From Thermoplasmatota archaeon (GTDB taxonomy: Archaea; Thermoplasmatota; Penumbrarchaeia; Penumbrarchaeales; Penumbrarchaeaceae), in assembly GCA_025457865.1 (NCBI GenBank), contig JALOTP010000010.1, positions 1-45,675 on the forward strand: a stretch of DNA of 45,675 bases, read 5' to 3'. Below are positions 1-7,156 of this stretch, in pieces; the first letter of the stretch is position 1, and each line of letters begins with the position of its first letter. The notes under the pieces are model-generated. The model did no database searches. It had not been told where the DNA came from and worked only from the letters and a program-made list of their open reading frames with translations. The position numbers were made by a program, and so were the translations under genes.

Positions 1-41
1 CGGCTTATATCGTGAACCATGCAATATTGCACAGTTTACAG

Positions 42-69
42 TAGTGTATAGTGCACAATACTATAAGTA
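42..69 (-). promoter_or_regulatory. TATA box plus PadR-type dyad operator of a gene left of the window
   Basis: Read leftward, a TATA-like CTTATAGTAT (67-58) is followed by a dyad at 42-65 centred on GTGCAC with symmetric TAT/ATA and outer TA/TA arms. Its core, TAGTGTATAGTGCACAATA (42-60), recurs with 2 mismatches at 2352-2370, in the promoter of the padR operon. A weaker inverted copy abuts it at 25-41. The operon ends at 112, so this should be the promoter of another leftward gene outside the window, probably under the same repressor. The repeat is directly visible; repressor identity is inferred. Confidence 0.55.
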
Positions 70-111
70 TCTTTTGTTCGAAATGGGCCTGAGGAGGAGA
101 TCCGACAGGGT

Positions 112-1038
112 TCATACCTTTAGGAGCATGCTCCTGGCAAGCTTCCCATGGAGGTACCAAAGGAAGTTGGAAAGATGCAACGTCCAGGTGAACAAAACGA
201 CCCCTGTCAGGAAAGCGAGTGTATATATGGCCGCCTGTGCGAAGGTAGAGCCCACGAAGATGCTGAGGTCTGGCGACCCTGATATTATCAACCACACCGG
301 GACGGTGATCAGTGATATGGAGACGGCAAATAGGGTGACCAGGACAGTGAAGTATACGAGCCCCAGTGGGAAAAGGAGGAACAGGAACAGGAGCGAGGAA
401 TAGAGCCTCCAGTCCTTGAGCATGGTCTTAAGCCTGGTCCAGTTCTTCCCTACAAGGTACATCTTCCTCTTCTTCCTGGGCATCCTGATACCGAGCAGGT
501 ACATCTTCCTCTTCTTCCTGGGCATCCTGATACCGAGCATCAGTTCAGAGAACCTTCCTAAGGTGTACGATATCCCGTATATCGATATCAGGAAGAAAAC
601 AAGGATCGGGATCCCTATTATCGTTATCGCCATCCCTATGCCCACAGATAGGCCCAGTAGGATATAGGAGAACATCAAGGTCCCAAGTGGGAACATCAAT
701 AAAAGATAGAGGAGCCCCAGATAGGTCTCCTTGTGGATGTATACGCCCAACACCCCCATGAACGGGCCGTCCATTCTTTCGGTAGGATGTCGTTCTTCCT
801 CGGTCGACCTGCGCAGATATTCTCGTGCAACGGTCCTAGGCGACCCATAGGCTCGGATGGCCTTCCTTAGGGCCTGCTCCCTGTCCTTTGCAGTGCCAGA
901 ACCAAGATGTTCCCCTGCCATCTCATCTAGGAACTCCTCGGCATCGTCAAGTGCCTCGACCTTGAGGGCCTGGTCCACATCGCCAAGTTCCCTTGACAGG
1001 TCCTTAAGGTAATCCTTGATGAGGGTCTTGTCACTCAT
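112..1038 (-). CDS. HAAS/sensor-type integral membrane protein, PadR-linked
   Basis: This is a roughly 308-residue membrane protein of the type found with PadR repressors. The N-terminal ~95 residues are charged and helical, resembling the HAAS/DUF1700 region (LIKDYLKDLSRELG, then AIRAYGSP). Two related hydrophobic blocks follow, each with an LLxMFPLG or LFPLG entry, like repeats of the 'putative sensor' membrane domain. The basic loop between them contains a perfect 14-residue tandem duplication (LGIRMPRKKRKMYL twice). It is the last gene of the DUF4097-PadR-HAAS operon and overlaps the padR stop. SD GGAGGT lies 4 nt before the second ATG (1038) and only 1 nt before the first (1041), so 1038 is preferred. 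A role in envelope sensing is inferred from analogous bacterial operons. Confidence 0.8.
   Translation of the reverse strand: MSDKTLIKDYLKDLSRELGDVDQALKVEALDDAEEFLDEMAGEHLGSGTAKDREQALRKAIRAYGSPRTVAREYLRRSTEEERHPTERMDGPFMGVLGVYIHKETYLGLLYLLLMFPLGTLMFSYILLGLSVGIGMAITIIGIPILVFFLISIYGISYTLGRFSELMLGIRMPRKKRKMYLLGIRMPRKKRKMYLVGKNWTRLKTMLKDWRLYSSLLFLFLLFPLGLVYFTVLVTLFAVSISLITVPVWLIISGSPDLSIFVGSTFAQAAIYTLAFLTGVVLFTWTLHLSNFLWYLHGKLARSMLLKV
455..538. repeat. perfect 42-bp tandem duplication inside a coding region
   Basis: Positions 455-496 and 497-538 are identical 42-bp units beginning AGGTAC and ending CCGAGC. The duplication is in frame and doubles a 14-residue basic segment in the cytoplasmic loop of the membrane protein. 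The absence of any mismatch suggests a recent slippage or recombination event. Confidence 0.95.
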
Positions 1039-1447
1039 CATGACCTCCCCCCATCATGATGTCCACGAAGTCCCTGGTCCTCCACCATGTCCTCTGCCAG
1101 ACCTCAAGCTTCTTCCTTCCCTTCTCCGTGATAAGATAGTACTTCCTCGGAGGTCCGGATGCGGAGGCCTTGATCTGGCTTTTAAGGAAACCGTTCTTCT
1201 CAAGTGCCCTGAGAACGGGATAGATCGTCCCCTGCTTCAATCTCGGACCTGCCAGGTCCTCGGCCTCCATCTTCCTTGCTATCTGGTAACCGTAAAGAGG
1301 GACCTTGGAGGACGCACAGATCGATAGGAGTATTAGAGATATCAACCCGGTCAGGAGGTCCTTCTCGAACTTTGGGTCGCGGTCATCGGGTCCTTTCGAT
1401 TTGCTGGTCGGGACCATTGATATATGCAATGCGTTCAATGGGTTCAT
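1031..1447 (-). CDS. PadR family transcriptional regulator
   Basis: A 138-residue winged-helix repressor. The PadR core is clear: LYGYQIARKMEAEDL followed by LKQGTIYPVLRALEKNGFLKS (recognition helix and wing), then PPRKYYLITEKGRKKLE. An N-terminal extension of about 30 residues precedes it. The ATG at 1447 overlaps the upstream DUF4097 stop as ATGA and has GGAGG about 7 nt upstream; its own stop overlaps the start of the membrane protein. The three genes are therefore translationally coupled. It probably represses its own operon through the repeated dyads at 2352-2387. Family assignment is firm; the ligand is unknown. Confidence 0.92.
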   Translation of the reverse strand: MNPLNALHISMVPTSKSKGPDDRDPKFEKDLLTGLISLILLSICASSKVPLYGYQIARKMEAEDLAGPRLKQGTIYPVLRALEKNGFLKSQIKASASGPPRKYYLITEKGRKKLEVWQRTWWRTRDFVDIMMGGGHDE

Positions 1448-2283
1448 TCATCTCCCTCCAGCTCGTAGGACCTCAGGAGCACGCTGCCGATGGTTATGTC
1501 GGCCTTGATGTCAGGCCCTCCTCCATTAAGTGAGCCTCTGAGGGTATTGGACCCTTTGGTATCGTAGACCGGCCCCAAACCCTCTATGCCAAGGTGTCCG
1601 TTGGCAACCTCAAGGTCGAAGTCCGCAGGCAGGGTATTTGGGACCTCTATGATGATGTCCCCATTGTCGATTTGGAAACTGGCCCCGTTCGAGGATATGT
1701 TCAACATCTGAACGAACATGTTGCCGTTGTCCATGATGACCCCACGGATGGTATCGGCCGACCTGACCTCGATATCCCCGTTGTCGAGACTGAGGTTACC
1801 GATGGACCTTACATCCCTTAGGTCCATGAGGCCATTGTCCATTCTGCATCTTTCGAGGGAGGATATGCCCGTGACCTTGATGTTCCCGTGGTCCATCTGA
1901 ACGGTCCCTAACGGGATGTCCGAAGGCATCCAGACCTCCATATGGACATTGAAGATGGGGGTATCTATGCTGCTCTTCACCCTTATGATGACCTCTGGGC
2001 CTGATGTAACTTCTATCTCCACCCTGTCAAGGACACGCTTGCCGAATATGGTCTCAACCTCTGTTTTGATAAGTATATCGCTCCGTTCCTCACCGATAAT
2101 GGTAATGCTCCCAACTATGCTCTTGACGTTCACCGACCGGACCCCCTCGGCAGAGATGGTAGAGCTCGAGTACTCGCTCACCATCTCTATCTTGATCGAC
2201 ATCAGCGCTATCCCTGCAAGAGCAAGGACCATGGTCCCAAGGACCATGCTCACCAGCAGGAACGAGATCGGGTTGGGTTTCAT
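1444..2283 (-). CDS. DUF4097-like exported or membrane-anchored adhesin-fold protein
   Basis: A 279-residue protein with one N-terminal hydrophobic segment (ISFLLVSMVLGTMVLALAGI) and a repetitive beta-rich exterior. Imperfect repeats such as MDHGNIKVTG, MDNGLMDLRD, LDNGDIEVRS, MDNGNMFVQM and IDNGDIIIEV recur about every 20 residues, the solenoid pattern of DUF4097/adhesin-type domains. The first possible ATG is at 2298, but SD GGAGGT overlaps that codon and sits 7 nt before the ATG at 2283, which is preferred. It is the first gene of the operon with padR and the HAAS membrane protein. In Firmicutes similar trios are linked to envelope functions; the role here is inferred. Confidence 0.8.
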   Translation of the reverse strand: MKPNPISFLLVSMVLGTMVLALAGIALMSIKIEMVSEYSSSTISAEGVRSVNVKSIVGSITIIGEERSDILIKTEVETIFGKRVLDRVEIEVTSGPEVIIRVKSSIDTPIFNVHMEVWMPSDIPLGTVQMDHGNIKVTGISSLERCRMDNGLMDLRDVRSIGNLSLDNGDIEVRSADTIRGVIMDNGNMFVQMLNISSNGASFQIDNGDIIIEVPNTLPADFDLEVANGHLGIEGLGPVYDTKGSNTLRGSLNGGGPDIKADITIGSVLLRSYELEGDE

Positions 2284-2351
2284 GTTCTTGACCTCCATGG
2301 GGCCGGGTCAATGGACCACCGCCTATGTTCAGGTCCTTTGGGGGCGGTTAA

Positions 2352-2399
2352 TAGTGTATGGTTCACAATAGTGTAAAGTGTATAATAGTATTTATAAGT
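2352..2399 (-). promoter_or_regulatory. TATA box and tandem PadR-type operators of the padR operon
   Basis: On the minus strand a strong archaeal TATA element, CTTATAAATA, lies at 2398-2389. Two overlapping copies of a ~19-bp motif follow: 2352-2370 (TAGTGTATGGTTCACAATA) and 2369-2387 (TAGTGTAAAGTGTATAATA), 17 bp apart. They match the left-edge site (42-60) with 2 and 3 differences. They cover the predicted transcription start about 26 bp downstream of TATA, as expected for a repressor site. The first copy is dyad-symmetric (TA-N3-TAT-N-GT...AC-N-ATA-N3-TA). Confidence 0.65.
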
Positions 2400-2432
2400 T
2401 GTTCTCAAAGGGCGGTGGACCTTCGATCGAGC

Positions 2433-2687
2433 TCATCCGTTCCTCATCTTCATGAAGAGTATGAGACTGGCAAGAACGACCGTTACCGAATTGGCTATGA
2501 TTATCGGCAGATCTCCCTTGAAGATACCGTAAGCGAGCCACAGCGTGAGCCCCGTGACCATGAACAGGTACATGCCCAATGAGATGTCCTTGGTATGCCT
2601 GGTCCTGATGGTCTTGAACGCCTGCGGCAGGAAGGCAGCTGTTGTGCAGAACGCGGCAGCGATACCGAGAACGAGTATAAGGTCCAT
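2433..2687 (-). CDS. SemiSWEET-like PQ-loop transporter
   Basis: An 84-residue, three-helix protein of the SemiSWEET/MtN3 family, which dimerises to carry small sugars across the membrane. Helix 1 ends with the PQ motif (FLPQAFKTIRTRHTKDISLGMY), followed by two more hydrophobic segments including LWLAYGIFKGDLPIIIANSV. The length matches the usual ~85 residues. The ATG at 2687 is chosen; an in-frame TTG at 2699 would add four residues. It lies about 50 bp downstream of the permease gene on the same strand and may be co-transcribed. Substrate cannot be told from sequence. Confidence 0.85.
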   Translation of the reverse strand: MDLILVLGIAAAFCTTAAFLPQAFKTIRTRHTKDISLGMYLFMVTGLTLWLAYGIFKGDLPIIIANSVTVVLASLILFMKMRNG

Positions 2688-2735
2688 CGGAACTGGCAAC
2701 CCTGGTTCTCTTCATAATCTTTGTCCTGACCGCTC

Positions 2736-4097
2736 TCATAGAAATATCGTGAAGAAAGCCCAGTATACGAACGTGTTCACGATCGTCAACGGAACGCCTA
2801 TCCTTGCGAAGTCCCAGAAGGTCAATGTCGCAGACCCCCTCTGCTCGGCGTTCTGGATGATTATGACATTGCTTGCAGCCCCCAGGATGAACATGTTCCC
2901 TGCAATGGTCGAACCTGCTGCCAGGGCCATCAGTTCCGGGGTGGATGCCCCGGCCTCCGTAAGGACAGGGAGATAGAGAGCGACCAGTGGCACGTTCGAG
3001 ACGAACTGGCTTATGACCACGCCCGCGCTCAATATCACGGGAATGGATAGGAGCGGTAGGCCGCTGCCATCTATCATGTCCTGGAAATAACCCGTGTCCC
3101 AAACGGCTCTCATCAGGACGAACATGGAGGCGAAGAAAACGAGCGTCCTCCAGTCCATCTTCCTCATTATTTCGAACCTCCTCCTGCTGAGGAGGAGCAG
3201 AGGAAGGGCACCTGCGACTGCAATGTAGGTGAGCCTCATATCGAATCCCAGGTCCAGGGTGACCAAGATGACCTTAAGGAGGATCATTACCAAGATAAGT
3301 CCGAGCGAGAGCCTGCATAGGTTGGAAAGCCTTATGTCCTTGACCTTGACCCTGGCCGGGACCACTTTCCTTCCGTCGAACTCTTTTCTGTAGAAGGCCC
3401 TGATGAGTGCATAGGCAAGGAACAGGTTCAGGACCGTCGGGACGAACAGCCATTTGAAGAAGTCCACGAAGGGGGCCTCAACGGTCGGGTCAAGGGCGAT
3501 GAGGAGGTTCTGGGGGTTGCCGATAGGGGAGAAGACGCTCCCTATGGTTATGGAGAAGGCAAGGACCAAAAGCATCATCTTCCTGTTGAGGCGGTTCCTC
3601 AGCGCCAGTGTCAGGACGACAGGGGTCCCCATTATAGCCATCGTATCGTTGAGCAGTAATGCTGAGCAGAACCCCATGACGAATATGATAAGGATGATGA
3701 GGGCATCAAGGTTCTTTGCCCTGGCAAAGGCCCTTGTGAAGAGCTGGTCCAGGAGGCCGCTCTCCTCGAGGGCGGAACCGACCACGAACATGCAGGCGAG
3801 GAAGACCATAACGTCGATGTCAATTGCCCTGAGGGCGTCCAGGGGGGTTATCTGGAGCGTTACGAGGACCAGAAGGGCGCCTATCCCCATGATCTGCCAT
3901 ATCTGGAGCTTGACAGCCCCTATCTTCCTCACCGCTATGGCGATGAGGACGATTGCCAGGACGACCAGCGGGATGGCCGACACAAGGCGGGAACATCGCT
4001 TCGGTATTTGAGGGTTGGGAGCGGTGGTAGTTGAAGCATAGAAGTGTAAGCGAATAGCAAGGGGAGCGTTGTGAGACCTGAATACTGACTTCGCCAT
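2736..4097 (-). CDS. ArsB/NhaD/SLC13-superfamily ion or anion permease
   Basis: A 453-residue polytopic membrane protein with about 11-12 helices in two inverted halves. Hallmarks are FLACMFVVGSALEESGLLD, the hairpin region ALLLNDTMAIMGTPVVL, SPIGNPQNLLIAL in the first half, and FVSNVPLVALYLPVL with GSTIAGNMFILGAASNVII in the second. These are typical of ArsB/NhaD/citrate-type permeases, which move anions or exchange ions. The first ~38 residues are not membrane-like. A TATA-like CTATATG near 4119-4128 would make the ATG at 4097 a leaderless start, while a GTG at residue 39 (3983) starts the conserved part. Substrate is uncertain. Confidence 0.85.
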   Translation of the reverse strand: MAKSVFRSHNAPLAIRLHFYASTTTAPNPQIPKRCSRLVSAIPLVVLAIVLIAIAVRKIGAVKLQIWQIMGIGALLVLVTLQITPLDALRAIDIDVMVFLACMFVVGSALEESGLLDQLFTRAFARAKNLDALIILIIFVMGFCSALLLNDTMAIMGTPVVLTLALRNRLNRKMMLLVLAFSITIGSVFSPIGNPQNLLIALDPTVEAPFVDFFKWLFVPTVLNLFLAYALIRAFYRKEFDGRKVVPARVKVKDIRLSNLCRLSLGLILVMILLKVILVTLDLGFDMRLTYIAVAGALPLLLLSRRRFEIMRKMDWRTLVFFASMFVLMRAVWDTGYFQDMIDGSGLPLLSIPVILSAGVVISQFVSNVPLVALYLPVLTEAGASTPELMALAAGSTIAGNMFILGAASNVIIIQNAEQRGSATLTFWDFARIGVPLTIVNTFVYWAFFTIFL

Positions 4098-4392
4098 CTG
4101 ACAATTATTGGACTACTTCATATAGGTATAGGGGAAAAAAAATCTCCTATGATTATAGTACCAAACAGGAGGATCATGAGCCAAGGAATACAGACAACTG
4201 ATGGATTGTGAAAGAAAGTAGAGCAGGTTATAGCCGAGGTAAGCAAAATAACTATACGGGGGTTAACATAATTGGTTAAAATGATAAGACAATATATATT
4301 TCACTGAATATTTTTAATTTTTAACTGAGTAAAGAAATTAAATATAGAGTGACATATTCTGTTGTCCGTATGTCGATAAGGTGGCTCTTTCC
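4098..4392. other. AT-rich divergent intergenic region
   Basis: About 295 bp separate the permease (minus) from the large surface protein (plus). The region is markedly AT-rich towards 4300-4345. ATTAAATATAG (about 4337-4347) is a plausible TATA element for the rightward gene, and CTATATG (about 4119-4128) for the leftward one. A 12-codon ORF (4176-4211) follows a GGAGG at 4168 but has no other support. Nothing else is recognised. Confidence 0.5.
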
Positions 4393-6870
4393 ATGAGGAA
4401 GAAGATCACAATACTTTTACTCTTTCTGCTTTTAATTGCAGAGAGAACTAATGGCGATGTGGAGCCGAACGACACCTCAGAGGTGGCGGAGCATATCGTC
4501 CCTGGGACATACAGGAGCACGGTCAATTCTACCGATCTTTATGATTGTTATTCATTCGATGTGGAACCCGGAGATTTGATTACTCTGCGCTTTTTCAAAT
4601 CGAGGGTCGTTTTCGAGGTGAACAACAACCTCGGAGAGATTGCCGAGGTCGATACGGACGATTCCAGAGAAATTTCCATACAGACCTCCAGCGGTACAAA
4701 TTGCACAGGATACGGACTCCGGGTCAAGTACATCGAGGACCCGGGTGACTATGATTTTGACCTGATTTTATCCACCCAGAACGATACTGGGTCTGGAAAG
4801 GATGCAGCCGACAAGCCGGAGAATGCATGGGTGATCGGGCCGGGGAACCATACCGGTCTCGTAGATACGAGCAATGGAGGTTCCATCGGATTCGATAGGA
4901 CAGATTGTTACAAGTTCAAAATGGATGGAAGCGATATGGTCAAGATCACCTATAATGCCTATGGATATGACGATATCCCCATGATCATAAAGGGCCAGGA
5001 CGGTAACACAGTTCTTACATTCGATTCAACCGCGATAAATGAAGGATCGATCTTCCTACCTGTAGAATGTATGGAGCAGTGGTTCACAATAATTATATCT
5101 GCGGAAGAACCGACGAGGACGTCGTACAACTTCACGATCGCCATCAGCAGGCAGAATGATGGGGATTCCGGACAGGATGCCCCTTCAATTGGATCTCTCG
5201 ATATCGAAGAAGGTCCCATAAAAGGTACGCTTGGTGGAAGGGACGATGTGGATCGCTACAAGGGCCTCCTACCCGCAGGATATACTGCGACCATCAGGTT
5301 CCACACCTCCGTTTGTTGGGGATCCCCTCATGTGGAGATCACTTATAGGGATGAGAAAAACGCTGGAACGATCGATGACAGCGGATATGTGGAGCTCCCC
5401 TCATCCATTGATTCAGGAGATATCGATCTTTGTATCAACGTTAGCTGCATGGGTTACACCCAATATGTCGTTACTTACTATACCTTCCCTCAAAACGACG
5501 GAGGAACGGAAAGCGATGTCCGTTCCGGTTTTGATACCGAGATATCGATCACCAAGGCTACCTCTGGTCATCTTGGTGGTCTCGACTCAAGTGATGCCTA
5601 CAAGGTCCCCGTTGGCCCGGGGACTATGGTATCCGTGTGGATTGATGGGGCGAATGCCTCTTTTTATTACGAAGCTGATGGAGAACCATATAACGTGAGC
5701 TGGTATGGACTAGATATGTCGACATTTTGTTTTAGCGATCTTAAGGACTATCACGACGCCTTTGTGATCGTTGGACCGGGAAATGGAGATTATGATCTGA
5801 TGTTATATTCCGAGGAACAAGACGACTCCAATTCCGGTGGAGATGCTTATTCGGGTACTGATCCTGAACTCGCTACCCTCATAGAAACCGGGGAATGGAC
5901 AGGGAACTTGGATGAAGGTTGGGACAACGTTGACATGTACTCGATTGAACTTCACCGCGGAGAGAACATCGTCCTGTGGTATGATGTATCAACCATCGAT
6001 CTGACCTTACGAAACTCTACCGGTTCGATCCAACCATGGGATTTGGTATTAATGGATACACATTCATGGAAAGCAGATTGTGACGGCATGGTCACTTTTT
6101 CGTTCAGTCCAAGGAACGGTTCTCAAGAATACCGCTTTGGTGTGTACATTGAAGGGATTCCTTACGATTCTCTCCCTACAGCTCCTGTGCTAAATATCAA
6201 GGTGGGTGACGGGAATTTAACCTTAACATGGAATGAGCCTTCTTCTGATGGCGGCAGCCCTATACTAGGTTACACAATATACAGGTGGACATCCGATGAT
6301 GTTTTCTATATACTCAATACCACCGATTCATCTACCTTTGCATATGTCGATATGAGTGGGTTCGAAGGCGTAATGTACTTCTACTGCATATCGGCCTTTA
6401 ACGCAAATGGGGTAGGTCCAGTAACGAACAATGTCTCAGGCAAGTTCCAATCAAGCGACTGGGACAGAGATGGGATTCCCAACGAGTGGGAGGAACGTTA
6501 TAGTTTAGATCCAAACAATCCCAATGATGCTTCTATGGATTTCGACAAGGATGGGAAAACGAACATTGAAGAATTCCATGACGGCACCAATCCCATCATC
6601 CCCGAGGATGTAAATAGTTCCGCATTCTGGAACTTTTTAGTATTATTCTTCGTTGGAGTAGTTCTTCAAACGATAGTGATCGTGGTAATATTATCTATCC
6701 TGATATTGAGAAGAGGGTCGGGATCGAGTGAAATTAAGAGAAAAGATAGGACTATCATTTCAGAGCCGATTGAACCAGTTCGATTATTGAATTTGTCGTT
6801 AGCAGAGATGTCGAATTCGACCACTGATATTTCCGAACAACTCCAGGTACCATCTTTTCAGGAGGAATAA
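4393..6870 (+). CDS. Large exported surface protein: PPC repeats, FN3, calcium-loop module, C-terminal anchor
   Basis: An 825-residue exported protein. A signal peptide (KKITILLLFLLLIAERTNG) opens directly into five pre-peptidase-C-terminal-like modules; four linkers of the type QNDTGSGKDA, QNDGDSGQDA, QNDGGTESDV and QDDSNSGGDA mark their boundaries. A fibronectin type III domain follows (LPTAPVLNIKVGDGNLTLTW), then a thrombospondin-3/dockerin-like calcium loop (DWDRDGIPNEWEERYSLDPN, then DFDKDGKTNIEEFHDG), one membrane helix (VVLQTIVIVVILSILIL) and a ~60-residue cytoplasmic tail. AAGGTGG lies about 8 nt before the ATG at 4393; a GTG at 4381 is less likely. Base composition is more AT-rich than neighbours, like the clostripain-type gene at the right edge. 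No catalytic domain is visible; adhesion or substrate binding is inferred. Confidence 0.8.
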   Translation: MRKKITILLLFLLLIAERTNGDVEPNDTSEVAEHIVPGTYRSTVNSTDLYDCYSFDVEPGDLITLRFFKSRVVFEVNNNLGEIAEVDTDDSREISIQTSSGTNCTGYGLRVKYIEDPGDYDFDLILSTQNDTGSGKDAADKPENAWVIGPGNHTGLVDTSNGGSIGFDRTDCYKFKMDGSDMVKITYNAYGYDDIPMIIKGQDGNTVLTFDSTAINEGSIFLPVECMEQWFTIIISAEEPTRTSYNFTIAISRQNDGDSGQDAPSIGSLDIEEGPIKGTLGGRDDVDRYKGLLPAGYTATIRFHTSVCWGSPHVEITYRDEKNAGTIDDSGYVELPSSIDSGDIDLCINVSCMGYTQYVVTYYTFPQNDGGTESDVRSGFDTEISITKATSGHLGGLDSSDAYKVPVGPGTMVSVWIDGANASFYYEADGEPYNVSWYGLDMSTFCFSDLKDYHDAFVIVGPGNGDYDLMLYSEEQDDSNSGGDAYSGTDPELATLIETGEWTGNLDEGWDNVDMYSIELHRGENIVLWYDVSTIDLTLRNSTGSIQPWDLVLMDTHSWKADCDGMVTFSFSPRNGSQEYRFGVYIEGIPYDSLPTAPVLNIKVGDGNLTLTWNEPSSDGGSPILGYTIYRWTSDDVFYILNTTDSSTFAYVDMSGFEGVMYFYCISAFNANGVGPVTNNVSGKFQSSDWDRDGIPNEWEERYSLDPNNPNDASMDFDKDGKTNIEEFHDGTNPIIPEDVNSSAFWNFLVLFFVGVVLQTIVIVVILSILILRRGSGSSEIKRKDRTIISEPIEPVRLLNLSLAEMSNSTTDISEQLQVPSFQEE

Positions 6871-6875
6871 TAAGT

Positions 6876-6929
6876 AAAAAAAAAAGTGAGATTGCGAGAC
6901 GTGCAATCTCGGAATAGGAAAAAAAAAAA
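6876..6929. terminator. hairpin flanked by A10 and A11 runs, likely leftward terminator
   Basis: GAGATTGC (6888-6895) and GCAATCTC (6903-6910) form a perfect 8-bp stem with a 7-nt loop. A10 (6876-6885) lies on one side and A11 (6919-6929) on the other. Read leftward this is T11, hairpin, then T10, and T-runs are the main archaeal termination signal. It probably stops leftward transcription from 7157-8038 and any small gene in between. It starts about 5 bp after the surface-protein stop. Confidence 0.5.
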
Positions 6930-6988
6930 GCATTGCTCGACACATTAACTCAAGAAATGGAATAATTACAATAATTGAATATCAAAGA

Positions 6989-7063
6989 TTATTTAAAATC
7001 ATCTAACAAATCATATTCGGATTTTGTAAATTCTATTTTTAGTCTTTCATCTCGAGTTTCCAT
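6989..7063 (-). CDS. possible 24-residue microprotein with ribbon-helix-helix-like start
   Basis: On the minus strand, ATG at 7063 opens a 24-codon frame reading METRDERLKIEF then TKSEYDLLDDFK before TAA. A purine-rich GGAAGG lies about 9 nt upstream and a TTTTAATATT TATA-like stretch is further upstream. The pattern of an alternating strand followed by a helix with EYDLLDDF resembles the first strand and helix of CopG/Arc-type repressors or antitoxins, but the rest is absent. It may be a real small protein, a decayed antitoxin or chance in AT-rich DNA. Confidence 0.35.
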   Translation of the reverse strand: METRDERLKIEFTKSEYDLLDDFK

Positions 7064-7156
7064 TCTTTTTCCTTCCTTCTATATTCTTTAAAACGAAAAT
7101 AATATTAAAATATTTGAAAACTTTTCTATACCCTCTCTACCGATCAAATTTGGGCC

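Noticed and set aside
4176..4211. 12-codon ORF (MSQGIQTTDGL) after GGAGG
   Set aside because: The SD is only 3 nt from the ATG, there is no conserved feature, and the surrounding DNA reads as spacer; probably chance.
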